Positions 4,937 through 8,476 of a stretch of 8,476 bases of DNA are shown piece after piece. The DNA is from Brevundimonas sp. (GTDB lineage: Bacteria; Pseudomonadota; Alphaproteobacteria; Caulobacterales; Caulobacteraceae), in assembly GCA_031119155.1 (NCBI GenBank), contig JAVHYH010000145.1:1-8476 (forward strand), in the 5' to 3' direction. Every line of letters begins with the position of its first letter. Within the stretch, counting starts at the first letter, position 1. The position numbers and the translations under genes are program-made. The notes under the pieces are model-generated. The model did no database searches. It worked only from the letters and a program-made list of their open reading frames with translations, and was not told where the DNA came from.

Positions 4937-5557
4937 ATGAGCGTGCTGCGTCGTTCCGCCCTGCTTTTCGCCCTGCTGGCGCCGCTGACGGCGGCGTCCG
5001 CGCCCGCCTGGGCCCAACAGACCGTCGCGCCGGTCACCGCCACCGACCGCACCCTGGGCCGCGCCGACGCCCCGGTGACGGTGATCGAGTACGCCTCCTT
5101 CACCTGCCACCACTGCGGCGACTGGCACCAGACGGTGTTCCCGGCCTTCAAGCAGCGTCTCGTCGACACCGGCCAGGTGCGTTTCGTCTTCCGCAACCTG
5201 CCGACCGCGCCGCCCCAGCTCTCGATGCCCGCGGCCGCCATGGTGCGTTGCGCGGCGCCGGAGAAATTCTTCGACGTCGCCGGCGCCCTGATGCGCGGCC
5301 AGTCGGCGGTGCTGCGCGGCGGCGATCAGGCGGACTGGTACGCCCCGGCCGTCGCCGTCAGCGGTCGCACGGTCGAGCAACTGACCGAGTGCGCCAATGA
5401 TCCGGCCACTCGCGCCGCCATCCAGCGGGACATCGACAGCGCCGTCGCCGCCGGGGTGACCGGAACGCCGTCCTTCTTCGTCAACGGCCGTCCCGTCGAG
5501 GACCGGTCGCTGGCCGGTCTGGAGGCAGCCGTTCGCGCGGCCGCCGCCGCCCGCTAG
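4937..5557 (+). CDS. DsbA-like thiol-disulfide oxidoreductase, soluble periplasmic, CHHC active site
   Basis: This is the third tandem member, 206 residues. Unlike its neighbours it has no lipobox. A Sec signal with Arg5-Arg6 and a hydrophobic core (7-22) ends in APAWA before Gln27, a good signal-peptidase I site, so the mature protein should be free in the periplasm. The thioredoxin motif is VTVIEYASFTCHHC with Cys57 and Cys60. The second pair is Cys105 (MVRCAAPEKFFDV) and Cys152 (TECANDP), and the cis-proline loop is GTPSFFVNG (Pro178). It is more diverged from the other two than they are from each other. ATG 4937 is preferred; an in-frame GTG at 4934 would add one residue. There is no clear ribosome site, and the start is 6 bp after the previous stop, which suggests translational coupling. 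The smc start follows 12 bp after its stop. Confidence 0.9.
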   Translation: MSVLRRSALLFALLAPLTAASAPAWAQQTVAPVTATDRTLGRADAPVTVIEYASFTCHHCGDWHQTVFPAFKQRLVDTGQVRFVFRNLPTAPPQLSMPAAAMVRCAAPEKFFDVAGALMRGQSAVLRGGDQADWYAPAVAVSGRTVEQLTECANDPATRAAIQRDIDSAVAAGVTGTPSFFVNGRPVEDRSLAGLEAAVRAAAAAR

Positions 5558-5569
5558 GCCTCCCGCCCG

Positions 5570-8476
5570 GTGCAGTTCCAGCGCCTCAGACTTGTCGGCT
5601 TCAAGTCGTTCGTCGACGCGCAGGAATTCCACATCGAGCCCGGCCTGACCGGCATCGTCGGCCCCAACGGCTGCGGCAAGTCCAATGTGCTGGAGAGCCT
5701 GCGCTGGGTCATGGGCGCCAACTCGGCCAAGGCCATGCGCGGCCAAGGCATGGACGACGTCATCTTCGCCGGCGCCGCCAATCGCCCGCCGCGCAGCCAT
5801 GCCGAAGTCCAGCTGACCATCGACAACGCCCTGCGTCGGGCGCCCCAGCCCTTCACCGACAGTCCGATCCTCGAGGTCTCGCGCCGCATCGACCGGGGTC
5901 AGGGCTCGACCTATCGCATCAACGGCAAGGAGGTCCGCGCCCGCGACGTCCAGCTGCTGTTCGCCGACGCCTCGACCGGCGCCAACTCCCCGGCCCTCGT
6001 CCGTCAGGGCCAGATCAGCGAGCTAATCGCCGCCAAGCCGCAGAACCGCCGCCGCATCCTCGAGGAGGCGGGCGGCGTCGCCGGCCTGCACACCCGTCGC
6101 CACGAGGCCGAACTGCGCCTCAAGGCGGCCGAGGCCAACCTCGAACGGCTGGACGACATCGGCCGCGAGCTGGAAACCACCCTGTCCCGCCTGAAGCGCG
6201 AGGCGCGGCAGGCCGAGAAATACAAGAAGATCTCCGCAGAGATCCGCGCCCTGCAGGCCTCGCTGGTCTATGTCCGCTGGAACGACGCCCGGCTGGCGGC
6301 CGAGGCGGCGAAGGCCGAACTGGCCGAGGCCGACCGCGCCGTGGTCGAGGCGACCACCGCCTCGGGACGCGCCCAGACCGCCGCCCTGAACGCCCAGGAG
6401 GCGCTGAAGCCCGCGCGTGAGGAAGACGCCGTCGCCGGCGCCCTGCTGCATCGCGCCAGCCTCGAACGCGACCGCCTCGACATGGCCGAACAGCAGGCCC
6501 GCGCCGAGGTCGATCGCCTGAAGGCCGAGGGCGCGCGCATCGCCGCCGACATCGGGCGTGAGACCGGCATGGCCGGGGACGCCGAAAGCGAACTGGCCCG
6601 CCTGACCGAGGCCTTCGAGCGCGTCTCCGCCGAGATCGCCGCCGCCCCTGCGCGCGGCCCGCAGCTGGACGCCGCCCTGCTGGCCGCCGAGGACGCCCGC
6701 CGGGCCGCCGACGCCGAGGTCGAGCGCGTCGCCGGCGCCGTCGCCGCCGTCGAGGCCCGCGTCTCCGCCGAGAACGCCCGCAAGCGCGACGCCGAAGCCC
6801 GCGTCGAGCGCGCGAAGGCTCAGCTGACCAATGCCCAGCGTGAACGCGACGCCCTCGGCCCGCTGGAAACCCCCGAGATCGAAGCCGCCAGGGCTGCGCT
6901 GGAGCAGGCTCAGCAAGCCCTGACCGCCGCCCGCGCCGCCGTCGAGACCGCCGAGACCGACCGGGGCGACAAGGCCCGCGTCGAACAGGAGGCCCGTCAG
7001 GCCACCCGCGCCGCCGAGGACCGTCTGGGCCGCCTGCAGACCGAGGCCCGCGGCCTCGCCCAGCTGCTGGTGCAGGGCAAGCGCGAGCATGCTCCGGCGC
7101 TGGACAAGGTGCAGGCCGACAAGGGCTATGAGGCCGCCCTCGCCGCCGCGCTGGGCGACGATCTGGACGCCGCGCTCGACGCCCGCGCCGCCGCCCACTG
7201 GGCCGGGGCCGAGGTTCCGACACCCTCCTGGCCGAAGGGCGTGACGCCGCTGGCTGATCACGTCTCGGCCCCCGACCAGCTGAAGGCCCGTCTCGCCCTG
7301 TGCGGTGTCGCGGCGAAGGACGCCATCGCCGGTCTGGCCAAGGCCCTGCCGATCGGCGCCCGTCTGGTCACCACCGACGGCGACCTTTGGCGCTGGGACG
7401 GCTTCGTCCAGCGCGCCGAGGCGCCCCGGCCCGCCGCCGTCCGTCTGGCCCAGCGCACCCGACTGTCCGAGCTGGAAGCCGAGATCGATCAGGGCAAGCC
7501 CGCGCTCGAAGCCGCGCAAGCCGCGCTCAAGGCCGCCACCGACGCCTTCCGTGCGGCGGAAGAGCTGGTGAAGACCGCCCGCGCCGCCCCCTTCCCGCTC
7601 GACAAGGCCGTGACCGCCGCCCGCGATCGCGTCGAGGCCCTCGGCCGCGAACAGGCCCGCAAGGAGGCCCGCGCCCAGGCGCTGGACGAGACCCTGACCC
7701 GCCTGTCCGCCGAGGTCGAGGCCGCCGAGACCGCCCTGACCGAGGCGCAAGGCACGGAAGCCCCGTCCGAAACCCTAGCCGCCCTGCGCGAGGAACTGAC
7801 CGCCGCCCGTACCGCCGCCGACGCGGCCCGCACCGCCTCATCCACCGCCCGCGTCGAGCGCGACAGCGAGGCCCGCGAGGTCGCCGCCCGCCAGTCCCGC
7901 GTCGAGGGCATCCAGCGCGAGCGCGAAGGCTGGGCCGGTCGGGCGAAGGACGCCAAGGCCCGCGTCACGGCGCTGGAGAAGGACGCCGCGACCACCGCCG
8001 CCAAACTCAAACAGGCCTCCGACGCCCCCGATCAGCTGGCCGCCCAGCGCTCGACCCTGCTCGACGCCCTGACCGTGGCGGAGACCCGCCGCAAGGCCGC
8101 CGCCGACGCTCTATCGCTGGCCGAGACCGCCGCCGGGGACGCCGATCGCGCCTCCCGCGCCGCCGAGACCGCCGCCTCTCAGGCCCGCGAGGCCCGCGCC
8201 GGTCTGGCCGCCCGCGCCGAGGCCGCCGTCGAGAAGCTGGCTGACGCCACGCGCAACGTCGAGGAAACGGCGCAGATGTCGCCGGAGGAGCTGGGCCAGA
8301 AGCTGACCGACGACGCCGTCGCCCGTCCGCCCGACGCCGCCGGGGCCGAAAGCCTGCTGTTCGGTCTGGAGCGCGAGCGCGAGCAGCTGGGCGCGGTCAA
8401 CCTGCTGGCCGAGGAAGAGGCCAACGACTACGGCGACCGCCTTCAGACGATGAAGGTCGAGCGCTCGGACCTGACC
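5570..8476 (+). CDS. smc: Chromosome segregation ATPase Smc (C-terminal part beyond window)
   Basis: Smc is the core of the bacterial condensin that, with ScpA and ScpB, compacts and separates newly replicated chromosomes. The frame is open for 969 codons and leaves the window just after entering the C-terminal head (GAVNLLAEEEANDYGDRL, about 938 on). The ABC signature and Walker B are therefore not visible; a full protein is about 1150 residues. The GTG at 5570 begins QFQRLRLVGFKSFVDAQEF, the conserved N-terminus. Walker A GPNGCGKS is at 31-38, RGQGMDDVIFAG follows at about 65-76, and VRQGQISELIAAKP is near 145-158. Coiled coil 1 spans roughly 170-505 and is rich in Ala, Glu and Arg. The short hinge (about 510-612) has KGYEAALAAALGDDLDAAL and DGDLWRWDGF, and coiled coil 2 follows. 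I saw no GANTC site in the gene. It lacks a clear ribosome site and seems coupled to the upstream oxidoreductase genes. Confidence 0.96.
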   Translation, partial: MQFQRLRLVGFKSFVDAQEFHIEPGLTGIVGPNGCGKSNVLESLRWVMGANSAKAMRGQGMDDVIFAGAANRPPRSHAEVQLTIDNALRRAPQPFTDSPILEVSRRIDRGQGSTYRINGKEVRARDVQLLFADASTGANSPALVRQGQISELIAAKPQNRRRILEEAGGVAGLHTRRHEAELRLKAAEANLERLDDIGRELETTLSRLKREARQAEKYKKISAEIRALQASLVYVRWNDARLAAEAAKAELAEADRAVVEATTASGRAQTAALNAQEALKPAREEDAVAGALLHRASLERDRLDMAEQQARAEVDRLKAEGARIAADIGRETGMAGDAESELARLTEAFERVSAEIAAAPARGPQLDAALLAAEDARRAADAEVERVAGAVAAVEARVSAENARKRDAEARVERAKAQLTNAQRERDALGPLETPEIEAARAALEQAQQALTAARAAVETAETDRGDKARVEQEARQATRAAEDRLGRLQTEARGLAQLLVQGKREHAPALDKVQADKGYEAALAAALGDDLDAALDARAAAHWAGAEVPTPSWPKGVTPLADHVSAPDQLKARLALCGVAAKDAIAGLAKALPIGARLVTTDGDLWRWDGFVQRAEAPRPAAVRLAQRTRLSELEAEIDQGKPALEAAQAALKAATDAFRAAEELVKTARAAPFPLDKAVTAARDRVEALGREQARKEARAQALDETLTRLSAEVEAAETALTEAQGTEAPSETLAALREELTAARTAADAARTASSTARVERDSEAREVAARQSRVEGIQREREGWAGRAKDAKARVTALEKDAATTAAKLKQASDAPDQLAAQRSTLLDALTVAETRRKAAADALSLAETAAGDADRASRAAETAASQAREARAGLAARAEAAVEKLADATRNVEETAQMSPEELGQKLTDDAVARPPDAAGAESLLFGLEREREQLGAVNLLAEEEANDYGDRLQTMKVERSDLT

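Noticed and set aside
3710..5800. Minus-strand open frame of 696 codons opposite the oxidoreductase genes
   Set aside because: It is Gly/Ala/Arg/Val-rich with no recognisable domain and lies wholly antisense to three genes with clear signal peptides and active sites, a usual effect of high GC at third codon positions.
6023..7750. Minus-strand open frame of 575 codons opposite smc
   Set aside because: Glycine/leucine-rich low-complexity product that mirrors the Ala/Glu/Arg coiled coil of Smc; no family features.
7300..8244. Plus-strand 314-codon frame inside smc, Arg/Gly/Pro-rich
   Set aside because: Off-frame shadow; the Smc frame stays open through the region with coherent coiled-coil sequence.

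Overview
The window is GC-rich chromosomal DNA (roughly two thirds G+C by eye) from an alphaproteobacterium, most likely of the order Caulobacterales (Caulobacter/Brevundimonas type). The main grounds are a CcrM-type GANTC adenine methyltransferase with its C-terminal RAMA-like domain, an Smc of alphaproteobacterial style with a short hinge, and GANTC sites that are scarce overall but clustered in leader regions. The genus cannot be fixed from the sequence alone.

Layout. (1) 1-366, minus strand: the N-terminal 122 codons of pyruvate phosphate dikinase (ppdK), running off the left edge. (2) 367-617: a divergent regulatory region holding two GANTC sites (a third overlaps the ppdK start codon) and a CtrA-like TTAA element just before ccrM. 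(3) 618-1697, plus strand: ccrM, intact. (4) 1706-1839: a structured intergenic element between the convergent ends of ccrM and mutY. A 25-position imperfect closing stem encloses three hairpins, giving a cloverleaf; it may be a dispersed palindromic repeat and may also act as a bidirectional terminator. (5) 1844-2870, minus strand: mutY, with all catalytic and iron-sulfur motifs present but split by a frameshift near 2477. (6) 2871-2891: a 21-bp divergent gap with a near-symmetrical TATA core. (7) 2892-3443, plus strand: a DUF721/DciA-like protein. (8) 3501-5557, plus strand: three tandem DsbA-like thiol-disulfide oxidoreductases, two lipoproteins (CHVC and CPHC active sites) and one Sec-exported soluble protein (CHHC). 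(9) 5570-8476, plus strand: smc, 969 codons, cut by the right edge before the C-terminal ATPase half.

Together the genes cover chromosome maintenance (methylation, 8-oxoG repair, a likely helicase-loader relative, condensin) with an inserted envelope redox module. The second and third oxidoreductase genes and smc are closely spaced (6 and 12 bp gaps) and look co-transcribed. The leader of that unit has two GANTC sites, so the methyltransferase encoded here could in principle time expression of its neighbours; this is inference. The most notable observations are the mutY frameshift, the cloverleaf element, the clustering of GANTC in leaders, the diversified oxidoreductase trio, and the tiny bidirectional mutY/DUF721 promoter. 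I saw no CRISPR array, tRNA, rRNA, transposase or phage gene.
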